Shown here piece by piece: positions 33,721 to 46,068 of a stretch of 64,000 bases of DNA. Origin of the DNA: Adineta vaga. Lineage: Eukaryota > Rotifera. Location of the stretch: the NCBI GenBank assembly GCA_021613535.1, contig CP075493.1, positions 14,570,001-14,634,000 of the forward strand. Reading direction: 5' to 3'. The translations under genes were made by a program, and so were the position numbers. Every line of letters starts with the position of its first letter. Within the stretch, counting starts at the first letter, position 1. Under the pieces are notes generated by a model. It did not search any database. It saw only the letters and a list, made by a program, of their open reading frames with translations, and had not been told where the DNA came from.

Positions 33721-35548
33721 TTAAACATCATAGAATTGTTCATCCATTGAATTTGAATTCAATTTTCTTCTTTTATTTGGTGATATTTGTTGAACAACAA
33801 GTTGATGTCGTGTTAACATTCGATTCGTCTTTGGTGTCGATTGATCCGATGGATCAAATCTAAATTTTCAAAGGAGAACATTTTTTACACGAACTATTTA
33901 TCTTTCTCTTTGCCTTACTTTGTTCCACCATTTGTATGATTAGAAGATTTTTTATTATGTGGAGAATTTCTCTACAAGATTTAGATCAATAGAATGGAAA
34001 AACATAAAGTCGAATCAAATACCGTTGGTTTTTTCTCTGAATTAGGATGAGGTGGTGTGTGACTTCGTGTTCGTGAAGCGACCGTTGATTGATTTTCACC
34101 TATTCGAGGTGTTGATAATTGATCGATTTCATCATCTGTTGAGTCCCAACTAATACTTTTGAAATGAAAAGATAAATATTTTGATTTGGAACAAAAACTG
34201 ATTTTCTTACTCAGATGTTGTTAATAGATTTCCAGTTGATCTTGTCGTTCTTTGTGAAATACTCTAGAAAAGAAATTCAATATATATCTTTATAGAAAAG
34301 AAAATAACTCAAATACATTTTGATCCGATTGATTAACTCTTCGTCGTGTATAAAGTAATTCTTTAACATTTGTGGCTTTTGATGAAGTATTTGTTGTTGA
34401 TGATGACGAAGAAACACGTCGAACGGAACGTCGTTTTCCATTTAGAAGTTTTCGATCAGTGATCTCTTCACTTTGATCACTCGATGAAAGAGATGAGTTT
34501 GATTCAGTTGCATTTGATGATAATGTTGAAGATGATGAACATGATGACGATTCATCAACAACAATTGATCTACATATAAGATCAAAAATCTCATTTTAAA
34601 CAATTTCTTGTTTATAAAAAGAAAAAACTAACGAAGCACGACGACGACGTTTTTCAGAATTCATTATATTGATCAGCAGAAAGAAATCGACTAATTTGAT
34701 GAAGATCCATTCTAAAAATAAACAAATAATCAACAAAAAGCAAAGAAAAAAGTAAACTTACGGTTGATCAGGTGAATAATTAAATCCAAGTGCATAATCT
34801 CGAATAAAATGTTTCAATTGTAATCTTCTTTGTATGGTTTGTTTATATGATCTTAATAAAACTAATTTAGCTTTATTTAATAATATTCTTGAACCATCTT
34901 GTTGAATATCTTCAAGAAAATCTTGATCATTTGTTAATATTGGTAAACGATTTTCATCTTCATTTAAATATTCTCTTTCATATTCATCTCTATGTGGCAT
35001 ATATGTAAGAGTCTTTTGTTGTTCACTATCGATTAATAATGGTGGATAAATAATTGATTGATTTGGAAAATCTTTATCATTGATTTGATTTTCACCAATT
35101 AATTGTTTTGTATTTCGAAAAGTTTGAAAATAAATTGAATATGGATTTGTTAAATGTGATAGATACATTTCTTCAAAATGAGTTTGACAATCCGATGAAG
35201 TTCGAGATAATTTCGAAGCAATATCAATCCAATTTCCTAATCCACATGTTTCAATCGCTTCAATTAAATTCATTTCATCATTACATAACCATTCACTGTT
35301 TCGATTATTATCTAATGGAATATCATTTAACTAAATAGAAATTCAACGAGATTTATTTTTAATTTATGAACTTTTAAATAAAAATTTACTTTATAGGTTG
35401 ATAGTGGATGTTGTTTTGAATGTTCTCGTAATTGATTAACAGTTATTGAACATTTTATACAAATTTTTATCGAACGTGATGGACTACATTTTAAACAAAC
35501 TATTTCTAATGATGATGGACGAATACAGCGATAATCATATTTAGTCAT
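33721..35548 (-). pseudogene. TADA2B-like copy A, truncated by internal deletion
   Basis: Ada2 proteins link Gcn5-type acetyltransferases to SAGA-like complexes. Copy A keeps the ZZ-like zinc finger (MTKYDYRC, then CLKCSPSRSIKICIKCS), the SANT-like segment (NLIEAIETCGLGNWIDIASKL) and the Ada2 middle region (TLTYMPHRDEYEREYLNEDE, RRLQLKHFIRDYALGFN). In exon 3 the sequence jumps from SADQY straight to NEF and a TGA at 34654-34656, because about 240 bp present in copy B are missing. The result would be about 260 residues without the SWIRM-like helix region and Ser-rich tail. The later exons remain readable down to 33721 but are out of reach. It could still produce a truncated protein. Confidence 0.85.
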
Positions 35549-35977
35549 CTATAAAATTTCATATCAAATTATTGATTCTTTTCAGAGATTATAATTGCAT
35601 TATCAGTGAATATACGTTCGACTATGTATGAATATTTTAAATGAATTTCATTTTGTTTTTTTCTCATAAATTTTCGTGCGGTTACTTTATCGGACATCTA
35701 TAAAGAAATTACTTTAGTTAACATTAATAGCTTAAGATTCGATAAATTGATTCTGCAATTGAAGAGAAAAATAATTGAAAAAATAACAATAGTGTGGAAT
35801 CATTTTTAAAAACAGTTCATGTTATCTTTCTCAATGAAGAACAAGACTTCTTGTTGAACGATCATAAAAATAAAAAATAAAAAGAGTTATATAAATGTGT
35901 TTAACAAGCTAGTATGAATATCAATGTCAATGATCAACAATAGAAGATATTCAAAAACGTTTATATGTTCCATTGTC
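35549..35977. other. Spacer upstream of copy A
   Basis: Contains near 35653-35700 the segment also kept in relic C. On the minus strand it reads MSDKVTARKFMRKKQ and could be a short unrelated exon; no continuation was found. Confidence 0.4.
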
Positions 35978-36525
35978 CTAAATTGTTAACATAACGACCA
36001 TGATTAATGTTATTTTACAAATAGCTATCACTGTAAAAGGAACAACAGCCATCCAACATTTCCATACAGTATCAGCAGCAGCAGCAACGGTATTTTTTAA
36101 ATAATTATCTTGTTTATATTTCTTGTCAACGTATTTATCGGCTAGTTTGTCAGTTAAGTATCCAACGACCCATGTGATCGCAAAATTCACAAATGGATGA
36201 AATGATAATGCATCAAAGAATACTTCATTCACACACAAATCAATGAACATAGTAATTGCATTTGATAAACGAAAAATAATCATATGATTCCTGACAAATT
36301 GTACTTGATTCGAGATAAATGAACCACGCTCATTTTTTCGAACTAAACTTAATAGTTTTCTACCTATACAATGGACTAAGATTATCACATATTGTACAAC
36401 GAGAAAAATAATGATTAGTACTAAACCGAAGTAATTGTTAATCCATTCAGTACTTCGTTCGTAACTCTAAAATTTAGTAAGAGTTTTTATTTTCTTCTTT
36501 AAGATAAACTATTGTTTACCATTTT
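35978..36525 (-). CDS. Small membrane protein X', copy 2
   Basis: The start codon is alone in exon 1 (CAAAATG|gtaaac at about 36520). Exon 2 then opens SYERSTEWINNYFGLVLIII and runs to the stop at 35978. Hydrophobic segments: FLVVQYVIILVHCIG, LSNAITMFIDLCVNEVFFDAL, FVNFAITWVVGYLTDKLAD and AVVPFTVIAICKITLIMVVML. The order of segments and the basic loop (KKYKQDNYLKN) mirror copy 1, while identity is far lower than for the flanking X and TADA2B copies. Family unknown. Confidence 0.6.
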
Positions 36526-37024
36526 GTTTCTTTTAATAAAGTGAAAAGAAGAATAAATGAAAGAAAGTAAATAAAACTTTTCTAAAAGTATATGAAAAGG
36601 AGGAAAATATGGATATAATTAAATAACGAATGAAATTCTTCTTCGTCATACTTAGATGACAGTATATGTATAGATAGTGTTTTCCTTTCATATTCTTCTC
36701 ATGTAAGAAAAGCAGCAAATCACTAGATTCAAATCGACTTTTTCGTCACAAAAAACCGAAAATCGATTAAAAATATTGTTGAAAAAATTTTTCTGAAAAA
36801 TTTGATTTTAAATAGAGAAAATTCGACATTCTTATTAGTCACATATAAACGTAATTTCTATCTGATAAAAACCTTGAAATATTTCAGTACAAATTCCAAA
36901 TATCAGTGCATGTTGATGAGAATTATCTCTAGTTTATTTTGACAATACGAATAATATAAAGAAACAATCATCACTTCAAGATTTGAATTTATTTTTACAA
37001 TTTCATCTAATTAAATGACTTCTA

Positions 37025-37660
37025 TCACATCTTGAAATTGGGATTGCACCAGAACTGGACGCAAAACCACTGGAAACCATTGATTGCTGACAAAGGATGT
37101 GTTTCGGCATATCGCATTCCAATGAATAGTAGTACTTTATGCGCAATTATTAAAGGATGAGCTGACGGTCTAGGTAGGTTGGTGAAGTTGAAATTAGATC
37201 CATTATCAGATAGCTCGATCAACACGAACACAAATGATAGGCCAAAAGAAGCTTCTATTATCCAACGATAAAAAGTCATCAGCGTGATAGTATGAAAAGT
37301 GTTGCTGCACCGCATCCATGAGCACAAAGCTGCAGCGATCACATAAACAAATATTAATGCAATTTGTTTTAACAAAATATAACAACGAAAATGAGGATAT
37401 TCTACATTTGAATTAATTCCATCAAAATCAATTTCTTGTGGAGGACGATCGCGAAAGATATCTCTGCAAAACAAATGAAATAAAAGTATCGGTATGACTA
37501 TAAAATGTGAGAAAAAACATTCAACACAGAATGAATACATAATTTGTGATTGTAGCCACAGATATATATTTGTGAAACATATTGGCAATTCGATCCTTGT
37601 TTCATTGTTTATTGCTTCATACGTATTGAGAACCATATTCATTCTGTTATCGAACAACAT
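37025..37660 (-). CDS. 211-residue membrane protein X, copy 2
   Basis: Same length and termini as copy 1 (MLFDNRMNMVLNTYEAINNE to CVQFWCNPNFKM). Differences cluster in the first membrane segment (CVECFFSHFIVIPILLFHLF against FIECFFSNCITMPIYFINVF) and in a loop (SDNGSNFNFTNL against SDILSDFNPSNL). Frame intact, so both copies may be functional. No known family. Confidence 0.6.
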   Translation of the reverse strand: MLFDNRMNMVLNTYEAINNETRIELPICFTNIYLWLQSQIMYSFCVECFFSHFIVIPILLFHLFCRDIFRDRPPQEIDFDGINSNVEYPHFRCYILLKQIALIFVYVIAAALCSWMRCSNTFHTITLMTFYRWIIEASFGLSFVFVLIELSDNGSNFNFTNLPRPSAHPLIIAHKVLLFIGMRYAETHPLSAINGFQWFCVQFWCNPNFKM

Positions 37661-38361
37661 TGATCAGAGAAAAAATGAATGTCAGGTTGAGTGAGTTCAT
37701 ACTATATATATGAATTCCTTTGTGCTTATCCGTCTGCATCTTTATCAAGAGGTAACATTGTTGACTATACCGACCGGGCTGAACAAAAACAATCCAATGG
37801 AAACATGCGATATATATTCGTCGACTAACTTACGTCACATTCGACAGCAATATTATTTACGACATCATGTCAATATCAAACGAAACAAAACGCATGTTAC
37901 GTAATAATATAATTTTTTGCTACAAACTGACTTCTGCGGATTCATATTTTTAGCTGTGCCATAGAGAAGGCTGAAAGAAAGTCATTATTTTCAATCTATT
38001 GTAATAGGAAATTTATTTTTCTTTTATTGAAAATCAGTGAGGACATTAAACCATGTATCCTTAAAATTGAATTTTTATATTTTTAATTAAATTATTAAGC
38101 TGAATCACGCTTTAGCATCTAACTCAACTGTGATCAATAAAAAACTTCCAACTGATGCAATAGTTATAGTAAATCACCATGGAAATATCATCAGGTTCGT
38201 CTTGATTTAACCTACACCATCTTTCAATCAGATGATTAGATGTCCAAATAAGATCAATATCTACGTCTTACCGACGTTAGTTATAAGGAAAATCTGTTTA
38301 TTTGTTTTTCAAATAATAATGGAAATGAAATATACAAGAAGAAAAGAAAAATGATATGTAT
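37661..38361. other. Spacer between X copy 2 and TADA2B-like copy B
   Basis: No gene; duplicate of 33019-33720. Confidence 0.7.
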
Positions 38362-40429
38362 TTAAACATCATAGAATTGTTCATCCATTGAATTCGAATT
38401 CAATTTTCTTCTTTTATTTGGTGATGTTTGTTGAACAACAAGTTGATGTCGTGTTAACATTCGATTCGTCTTTGGTGTCGATTGATCCGATGGATCAAAT
38501 CTAAATGTTCAAAGGAGAACATTTTTTACACGAACTATTTATCTTTCTCTTTGCCTTACTTTGTTCCACCATTTGTATGATTAGAAGATTTTTTATTATG
38601 TGGAGAATTTCTCTACAAGATTTAGATCAATAGAATGGAAAAACATAAAGTCGAATCAAATACCGTTGATTTTTTCTCTGAATTAGGATGAGGTGGTGTG
38701 TGACTTCGTGTTCGTGAAGCGACCGTTGATTGATTTTCACCTATTCGAGGTGTTGATAATTGATCGATTTCATCATCTGTAGAATCCCAACTAATACTTT
38801 TGAAATGAAAAGATAAATATTTCGATTTGGAACAAAAACTGATTTTCTTACTCAGATGTTGTTAATAGATTTCCAGTTGATCTTGTCGTTCTTTGTGAAA
38901 TACTCTATAAAAGAAATTCAATATATATCTTTATAGAAAAGAAAAGAATTCAAATACATTTTGATCCGATTGATTAACTCTTCGTCGTGTATAAAGTAAT
39001 TCTTTAACGTTTGTGGCTTTTGACGAAGTATTTGTTGTTGATGATGACGAAGAAACACGTCGAACAGAACGACGTTTTCCATTTAGAAGTTTTCGATCAG
39101 TGATCTCTTCACTTTGATTACTCGATGAAAGAGATGAGTTTGATTCAGTTCCATTTGATGATAATGATGTTGAAGAACTTGATGCAGTTGAAGCTGATGA
39201 ACACGATGATGATTCATCAACAACAATTGATCTACATATAAGATCAAAAATCTCATTTTAAACAATTTCTTGTTTATAAAAAGAAAAAACTAACGAAGCA
39301 CGACGACGACGTTTTTCTGAATTCATTATTGGTGATCGTTTTCCTTCAAAAAAACAAAACAAAACAATATAAATTGTAAGAGAAAGATTATATATTACTT
39401 GGTTGTGATTGATCATGATGACCATTCGATGATGTTGAACAACCAAGTTCTTCTAATAAACTTCGAATACCTAAAAATCAATTCAAATCTCAGTATAAAT
39501 CTACAAAAAATTGAAATACACGTCGATGATTGAAGATTAATCTTTCATATTGATCAGCAGAAAGAAATCGACTAATTTGATGAAGATCCATTCTTAAAAT
39601 AAACAAATAATCAACAAAAAGTAAAGAAAAAAGTAAACTTACGGTTGATCAGGTGAATAATTAAATCCAAGTGCATAATCTCGAATAAAATGTTTCAATT
39701 GTAATCTTCTTTGTATGGTTTGTTTATATGATCTTAATAAAACTAATTTAGCTTTATTTAATAATATTCTTGAACCATCTTGTTGAATATCTTCAAGAAA
39801 ATCTTGATCATTTGTTAATATTGGTAAACGATTTTCATCTTCATTTAAATATTCTCTTTCATATTCATCTCTATGTGGCATATATGTAAGAGTCTTTTGT
39901 TGTTCACTATCGATTAATAATGGTGGATAAATAATTGATTGATTTGGAAAATCTTTTTCATTAATTTGATTTTCACCAATTAATTGTTTCGTATTTCGAA
40001 ACGTTTGAAAATAAATTGAATATGGATTTGTTAAATGTGATAGATACATTTCTTCAAAATGAGTTTGACAATCTGATGAAGTTCGAGATAATTTCGAAGC
40101 AATATCAATCCAATTTCCTAATCCACATGTTTCAATCGCTTCAATTAAATTCATTTCATCATTACATAACCATTCACTGTTTCGATTATTATCTAATGGA
40201 ATATCATTTAACTAAATAGAAATTCAACGAGATTTATGTTTAATTAAGGAAATGTGAAATAAAAACTTACTTTGTAGGTTGATAGTGGATGTTGTTTTGA
40301 ATGTTCTCGTAATTGATTAACATTCATTGAACATTTTATACAAATTTTTATCGAACGTGATGGACTACATTTTAAACAAACTATTTCTAATGATGATGGA
40401 CGTATACAGCAATAATCACATTTATTCAT
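38362..40429 (-). CDS. TADA2B: TADA2B-like transcriptional adaptor, complete copy B
   Basis: Ten exons, 40271-40429, 39643-40211, 39522-39592, 39399-39470, 39295-39343, 38958-39231, 38852-38904, 38664-38796, 38560-38612 and 38362-38500, sum to 1572 nt, giving 523 residues. A ZZ-like finger (CDYCCIRP, CLKCSPSRSIKICIKC, H-x5-H) is followed by a SANT-like domain (EWLCNDEMNLIEAIETCGLGNW). The Ada2 middle signature TYMPHRDEYEREYLNEDE matches the human TADA2B form (GYMPLRDDYEIEYDQDAE). A SWIRM-like segment (DLHQISRFLSADQYERLIFNHR) comes next. The last 230 residues are Ser/Thr/Arg-rich and longer than in human TADA2B. It should act in the nucleus within a SAGA-type acetyltransferase complex. Exon 2 is nearly identical to copy A. 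Confidence 0.9.
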
Positions 40430-41088
40430 CGAAAGCAAGAATAATATATCAAATACGTTAACTAGAATAAAATTGAACCGTTCTTTTTTAATTATCTGAA
40501 ACGATTCATAATACAAAGGTCAAAGATTTCGACCAATGACATTTCTTCTAGGAATTTTTTATATAATACAGAATATAAGAAAAGATGTCGCTAATTACAA
40601 TTAGATTTCAATCTTTTTTTTACGTATGTTTTTGAAGAAAGATACAATAATGATTTCAAATGAATATAGTAACTCTCATATCACATTAGAAAATTCTTCT
40701 CCGATGTTTGTATAGTAACAATAAAGTAGAAATATTTAACCTCAAGCAATATCGGTAATAAAGTTTGTTCAAAGAAAGAAAAGAAAAGAAAAGAAAAATT
40801 GAATGAACAATTATCTGAAATAAATTATTAGAAAGATGAGAAAAGAATCAGAACGGTTGTTATTGACATTTCAAGATGTTGATTTGAAAGAAAAGAAAGA
40901 GAAAAGATTAAGAATCATTATTTGTGTAAATTTTCGAACAAAAAAAGAAAGAACGAGAACAGAAACATTTCTTTTTCGTTCTTGATTCTTTTTCTTTCAT
41001 TTAAACTGTTACTTTTTCTCTTCTACTTGAAAGAGAATTTTTTGTCAAAATAACAAACATAGTTAACGAAAGAAAATACGTTGAATAT
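40430..41088. other. Divergent promoter region
   Basis: Lies between the TADA2B-like start (-) and the TTLL10-like start (+), so it probably holds both promoters. A GAAAA microsatellite lies at about 40775-40800. No gene. Confidence 0.6.
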
Positions 41089-43100
41089 ATGTCCGAAGAA
41101 AATTCATCGACGATAACCAGCGATCCATCAAATGAGAAAAAACAAGCCAAAACGAATGTCAGAAGACGATCAAGTCGAAAACGACATTCACTTTATGTTG
41201 AACCCAAACCCGTTTGTTTTATTGGACCAGGAAATAATGCTGAATTGTAAGTTTGATCTACATTCTTTTCTTCACGACACAATTATTTCTTTATTCCAAA
41301 AAGAATCGAAGAAATATTAAAATCAGCTGGTTATCAAAATCATCCGGAAAGAATTGATGAATATAAATTCAAATGGGTACAATGTAGTTATGAAGTGAAT
41401 TGGAATTTATTCAAAGATGGTGAACAAATTGTCAATCATATTCAAGGTGAAGATTATTTTACAAATAAATTACAATTATATCAATCATTACAAACGTATG
41501 AAAATACATCTCAAACAATAACGAAGCGTCCTTTGTCTTTTTTATCGATCAATGAATATCTTCCTCAAACATTCAAATTAGATGAAAAACATGATCGAGA
41601 TATTCTTTTCAATCTACATAAACGTTTGTTGATATAAATAGAATATAGTAATCACGATTAATTTGATTTGTTTTTATTTTTAGCTGGTGATGTTTGGATT
41701 TGTAAACCAAGTGGACTTAATCAAGGTGAAGTTTTTTACAATAAATATCATTTAAAAAAGAACTAAGATTTCATATTAGGAAAAGGAATTTATATTGTTC
41801 GAGATATTACTCAATTAAAAGAAAAATATGATAAATTAGAAGCAAATCCTAGATCAAAATCAAGTACATTTAGACAACAGAATAAACTCATTGTTCAACG
41901 GTTTGTTTTTATTTTTGAACAATGTTCCATCGATTTCTGTTTTATTGTTTTCAGTTATATAATGAATCCATTATTAATTCATGGTAAAAAATTTGATATT
42001 CGATGTTATATGTTAATTTCAAGTGTTCAACCACTTCTTGTTCATTATCATTCGGGTTATATTCGACTTTCAATGTTTGATTTTGATCAACATGATGAAA
42101 ATCTTCTAACACATCTTACTAATCAGGTTTTTATCTTATTCAAACTTTTTTTTTCGTTTACAATCTTTGTTTTATTAAAGTATATGCAGAAAAAAGATCC
42201 AAAATATCTTGAAATGAAAGAAGATACAGCATGGACTATGGAACAATTCAAGTAAGATGAATAAATATCATTGAAAATTAAAAAAATTGATTGTATTTTC
42301 TAGTGATTATATGAATGCATATATATTACCGAAGAAAAATCTTCCTCCAAATTGGGTTATGGAAGTTTTACCTGTGGGTGAATATAAGACTTTTTCTTCG
42401 CTAAATGATTATTTCATTTGTATTGTATAGAAACAAATTGAACGTATTATGTTAAATGTAATTGAAAGTATTCGAATGCGATTAAAACGACGTATTGGTT
42501 GTTTTGGTTTATATGGATATGATTTTATGATTGATCAAGATCTTAAAGTTTTATTGATTGAGATAAATGTTAATCCAGCTTTATCAACAAACACAAATAC
42601 ACTTGTTCAGGCAATTCCACCTGTTGTTAGAGAATCGATTTGTAAGTGAAATTGTTTATTCTCTTCTTTTAATTCTTTTTTCTTCATTAGTAATATCAAT
42701 TGAATGTTTTGACAAAATTCATCATGCTGAAAAAATATTTCCATTAAAATCTTTAACAACATTTCAATGTATTTATAATGAATTAGAAAGAAAATCTTCT
42801 TTGCCACCTATTCGACATAAACGTCAACTATCACCTTTTAAAGTTCCAATCAATCTGAACGAGAAAATTCTTCGAGAAAAAACAAATCTTTTTCAATCAG
42901 ATTCATATGAAAAAGAATCATCTAAAATATTGCAAAGATCTTTAACAAATCATCAATTATTGAGAACGTCAAAATCAGTAAATGAAATTCATCAACCAGA
43001 AAATAATCATCGACTATTAGCGAGAACAAAATCTGTTCGATCAAGATCTAAATCTTCGAATAGACTGAAACCAAATCAACCAACTCAAACGTCCTCATAA
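41089..43100 (+). CDS. TTLL10: Tubulin-tyrosine-ligase-like protein, TTLL10 type
   Basis: Nine exons (41089-41246, 41304-41623, 41684-41725, 41780-41900, 41955-42126, 42181-42251, 42304-42373, 42431-42641, 42691-43100) sum to 1575 nt, giving 524 residues. TTLL10 enzymes elongate polyglycine chains on tubulin and other proteins in cilia. ATP-grasp features are present: WICKPSGLNQGKGIYIVRD, KLIVQRYIMNPLLIHGKKFD (then IRCYMLI), QKKDPKYLEMKEDTAWTMEQ and IGCFGLYGYDFMIDQDLKVL, then LIEINVNPALSTNTNTL with the metal-binding Glu and Asn. Each block parallels the human order, for example QNPLLLDGRKFDVRSYLLI. The tail from about residue 410 is basic and Ser-rich. Confidence 0.93.
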
Positions 43101-44667
43101 CCAAATGTTTTATTCACATTGAATATACAATCATCCAAATTTTCTTAATATATGTTTCATTATTTTAAAAACAAAAAAAGGTTTTTTTTTTGACATTGTT
43201 AAACAAAAGACGCAGTATGTGCCAAATCATTATTAATGTCAATTTCATATAAGATTAGTTATAATAGCAAACTGATTTGCAATCTATTGATTGATTGAAA
43301 ATCTATGCTTTTTTTCAACTCTTTTCTTCTTCTGATGAGTCCATTAATCTTTCATCGTATAAAGAAATCTTTCTACATGAAGCTATAATACTGCTGAGCA
43401 CTAATGATCTCATGGTTTTTTTTAGAAAACAAAAACAAACAAAGATGACGGGAAAAGAATGATGATGACGACTGAAAAAAATGACATAGATGTACAATTT
43501 TATTTTCAGAATTGAACAAAGTCAGAAAAGGCAATATAAGAATCTACAAACAATAAAGACAAAAAAATCTTGAATTAGTCAATATATCTTTTTCAGTTTT
43601 ACAATATTACCGTTCGTTATAATATTTAGAAGAAGATTTCGGTTCCGAACTTCGCAACCGCTTGAAACCGATCCGGAAATTCCAGAAATCACAAGATAAC
43701 CATGAAACTGATCGGTTCAGTAACTGATTTGTCGACATATGATATCTCTCTTTTGACCTTTTTCAGTAAAAATGTTTTGAATAAATCAATTTCGTCGGGC
43801 TAAAAAGAAATAGCATTAATTAAGGATAAGATATATCCAACAAAAAGATCAGAGGTATCGTAGATCTATTAACTTAGGACTGATTACTTTATAGCAAGTA
43901 ATCTAAAAGATTCAATAAACCATGCGATTACTTCTCTACATTACTTTAACTTTAATGAATTGACGTTTCGTATATTTCTACTAGTAATTACGTTTATTTT
44001 AAATCGATTATTAGATATATAGATAAAATTTCGCCGTGAATCTATCGTTTTGTTACGGTTTATGTTTCGAAAACGTATTGTAAACGGCTACGTTTTAATT
44101 GTTCTGAGTAAGAATGAATTTTACTACTTTTCTTTTAGTTCGAATCTTACAGATAAAATAAAAATATTTGCAATCGCACTTTGTTTTCTCATCGGCAATT
44201 AACACACACTTCGACAGATTCTTAATTAAATATTAAACAATCATTTTATTTTAAGACAAGAGAAATCTGTTCGATCAAAATCAAATTAACCTTTTCAACT
44301 CTCAACATATGTAAACGACGTTCTTTTCTTTTTCATTTTAATTATTTATAAACTACACTTATTAGACATATTCAACTATTACTCTAATTTATGATCACAA
44401 ACGCTCACAGCAAATTGCAAACATTCCTTTTACATGATAATGAATATAGTTAGTGATTGAATTGAATTTGAACATCTAATTTCTAAATAGATTTTCTTCA
44501 AAATTAATTAGAGAATGTCAATTGATAAAATCCATGAAAAATTATCAATATTTCTTTTTTTCAAAAGCATTATTTTCATTGGATGAGAATATATTCACTC
44601 ATATCACGTCGATAGATAAAGTCATTTATTTGTTTTTCATCTCTTTTTCTCCTACAATATATACTTA
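43101..44667. other. Intergenic
   Basis: About 1.6 kb without a gene. At 43625-43735 a locally GC-richer stretch (GGTTCCGAACTTCGCAACCG, GAAACCGATCCGGAAATTCC) stands out and may be a remnant of a repeat element related in flavour to the TIR element at 56972. No cloverleaf could be drawn. Confidence 0.5.
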
Positions 44668-46068
44668 ATGGATAAAATTGAGTTTTTCGATGTTATTATT
44701 GTTGGTGCTGGTTTTGCTGGTCTATCAGCCGGAAAATATTTATCATCAAAATCTGTTCAATGTCTTGTAATTGAAGGTCGACCTCGTATTGGTGGACGGA
44801 CATTAAGTGAAAAAGTTTTTGATGAAAAATGGACAATTGATTTAGGTGGACAATGGATTGGACCACAACAAAATCGAATTCTATCTTTAATTGATCAATT
44901 CAATCTTCATCTAATTGAGCAAACATGGTATCATCAAGATCCAACACATTTAGGACAACAACTCGGTTTATCACCTTTAAATACTGATCAAATAGATAAA
45001 ATTGAAAAAGTGTGTCGTCAATGGGATGAAATGTCATTAGAATTACCAAACGTTGAAAATGCTTTAGAATATGAAAAAAGTTCTCAATGGTCACAAATAT
45101 CTGTTGCACAATTTATTCATGAACATCCATTAGTGATGAATGATGATCGAATAGAACAAGAATTAAAATTACATATATTAACATTAACTGGTAAGTTATT
45201 CATATTCGCTGTTATAAAACTATTTGAAAGATAAATTTTTTTCTTTTGAAAAACAAAAGCATGTGATGCAGAAAATGTTTCATTACTATATTGGTTGATT
45301 TTGATTCGTTCAATACCAGGCGGATTAAAAAATCTGGATGATGGTTTAAATGGTGCTCAACATTATAAGATTTCATCAGGTACTCAACATCTTTGTCAGC
45401 GAATATCAGAAAACCAAAATGTTCGTTTAAACGATCCTTTATTATCAATCAATTATCAATCTAATGATCAACTTCTCTTAACATTGAAATCAGGTGCACA
45501 AATTCGATGTCAACGTGTTCTTTTAGCATTTTCTCCATCATTACTTTCGACAATTGAATTTCTTCCATCGTTATCATCCGAAAATTATTCGTCAATGACA
45601 ATGGGACAATGTATTAAAACAATATTTATTTATGCAAAACCATTTTGGAGAAATATTTTAGTTAATCAAACCGATCAATTCGGTCCTTGTTCAAATATAT
45701 TCGAGTCAAATTATCCAATTGCACTTATTGGATTAGTTTTAGGTGAAAGAGCGTCTTATTGGTGTAAAAGAGATCAAAATGAACTAATTGAATCAATAAT
45801 CGAACAATACTCAATTCTTTATAATACAGATGAAAAACCATTGCAAACATTTGTTCAATATTGGCCAAAAGAAAGTTTAAGTAAAGGTTGTTATGCTGCT
45901 GTCTATCCTGCAAGTTTATCTTCGACATGGAGAAATCGAACAAAACCTTTAATTGATGGACGAATTTGGTTAGCAAGTACAGAAATGGCTCTAGAATGGA
46001 TTGGATATATTGAAGGTGCAATTGAAGCGGGAGAAAGATTTGCACAACAAATTCATCAATCGCTCTAA
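44668..46068 (+). CDS. Flavin monoamine-oxidase-like protein
   Basis: Exons 44668-45190 and 45260-46068 sum to 1332 nt, giving 443 residues. The N-terminus DVIIVGAGFAGLSAGKYL is a Rossmann dinucleotide-binding motif, followed by VIEGRPRIGGRTLS (the GG doublet with Arg) and DLGGQWIGPQQNRI, all typical of FAD amine oxidases. Near the C-terminus WPKESLSKGCYAAVYP keeps the Cys at the position where MAO-A/B attach FAD covalently (SGGCYT). The final WLASTEMALEWIGYIEGAIEAGERFA is the usual FAD-contacting end (xxAGxxxxxxxxGYMEGAxxSGxRxA). No C-terminal membrane anchor is present, so it is probably soluble and similar to bacterial or invertebrate flavin monoamine oxidases. Foreign origin is possible but not shown. 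Confidence 0.9.

Larger units (their letters stand above)
31946..35548. repeat. Tandem segmental duplication, unit 1
   Basis: Runs parallel to 36589-40429 at an offset of about 4.64 kb with very high identity in exons, introns and spacers. Similarity starts abruptly at TATATGAAAAGGAGG and ends at the TADA2B start codon. Unit 1 lacks about 240 bp within its TADA2B-like gene. Confidence 0.9.
36589..40429. repeat. Tandem segmental duplication, unit 2
   Basis: Partner of 31946-35548. It carries X copy 2 and the complete TADA2B-like copy B. The noncoding parts (for example 36600-36960 against 31950-32320) are nearly identical, so copying or gene conversion is recent. Confidence 0.9.

Noticed and set aside
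43620-43740. Possible tRNA or structured RNA
   Set aside because: GGTTCCGAAC looks like a T-arm, but no acceptor stem or anticodon arm can be drawn around it.
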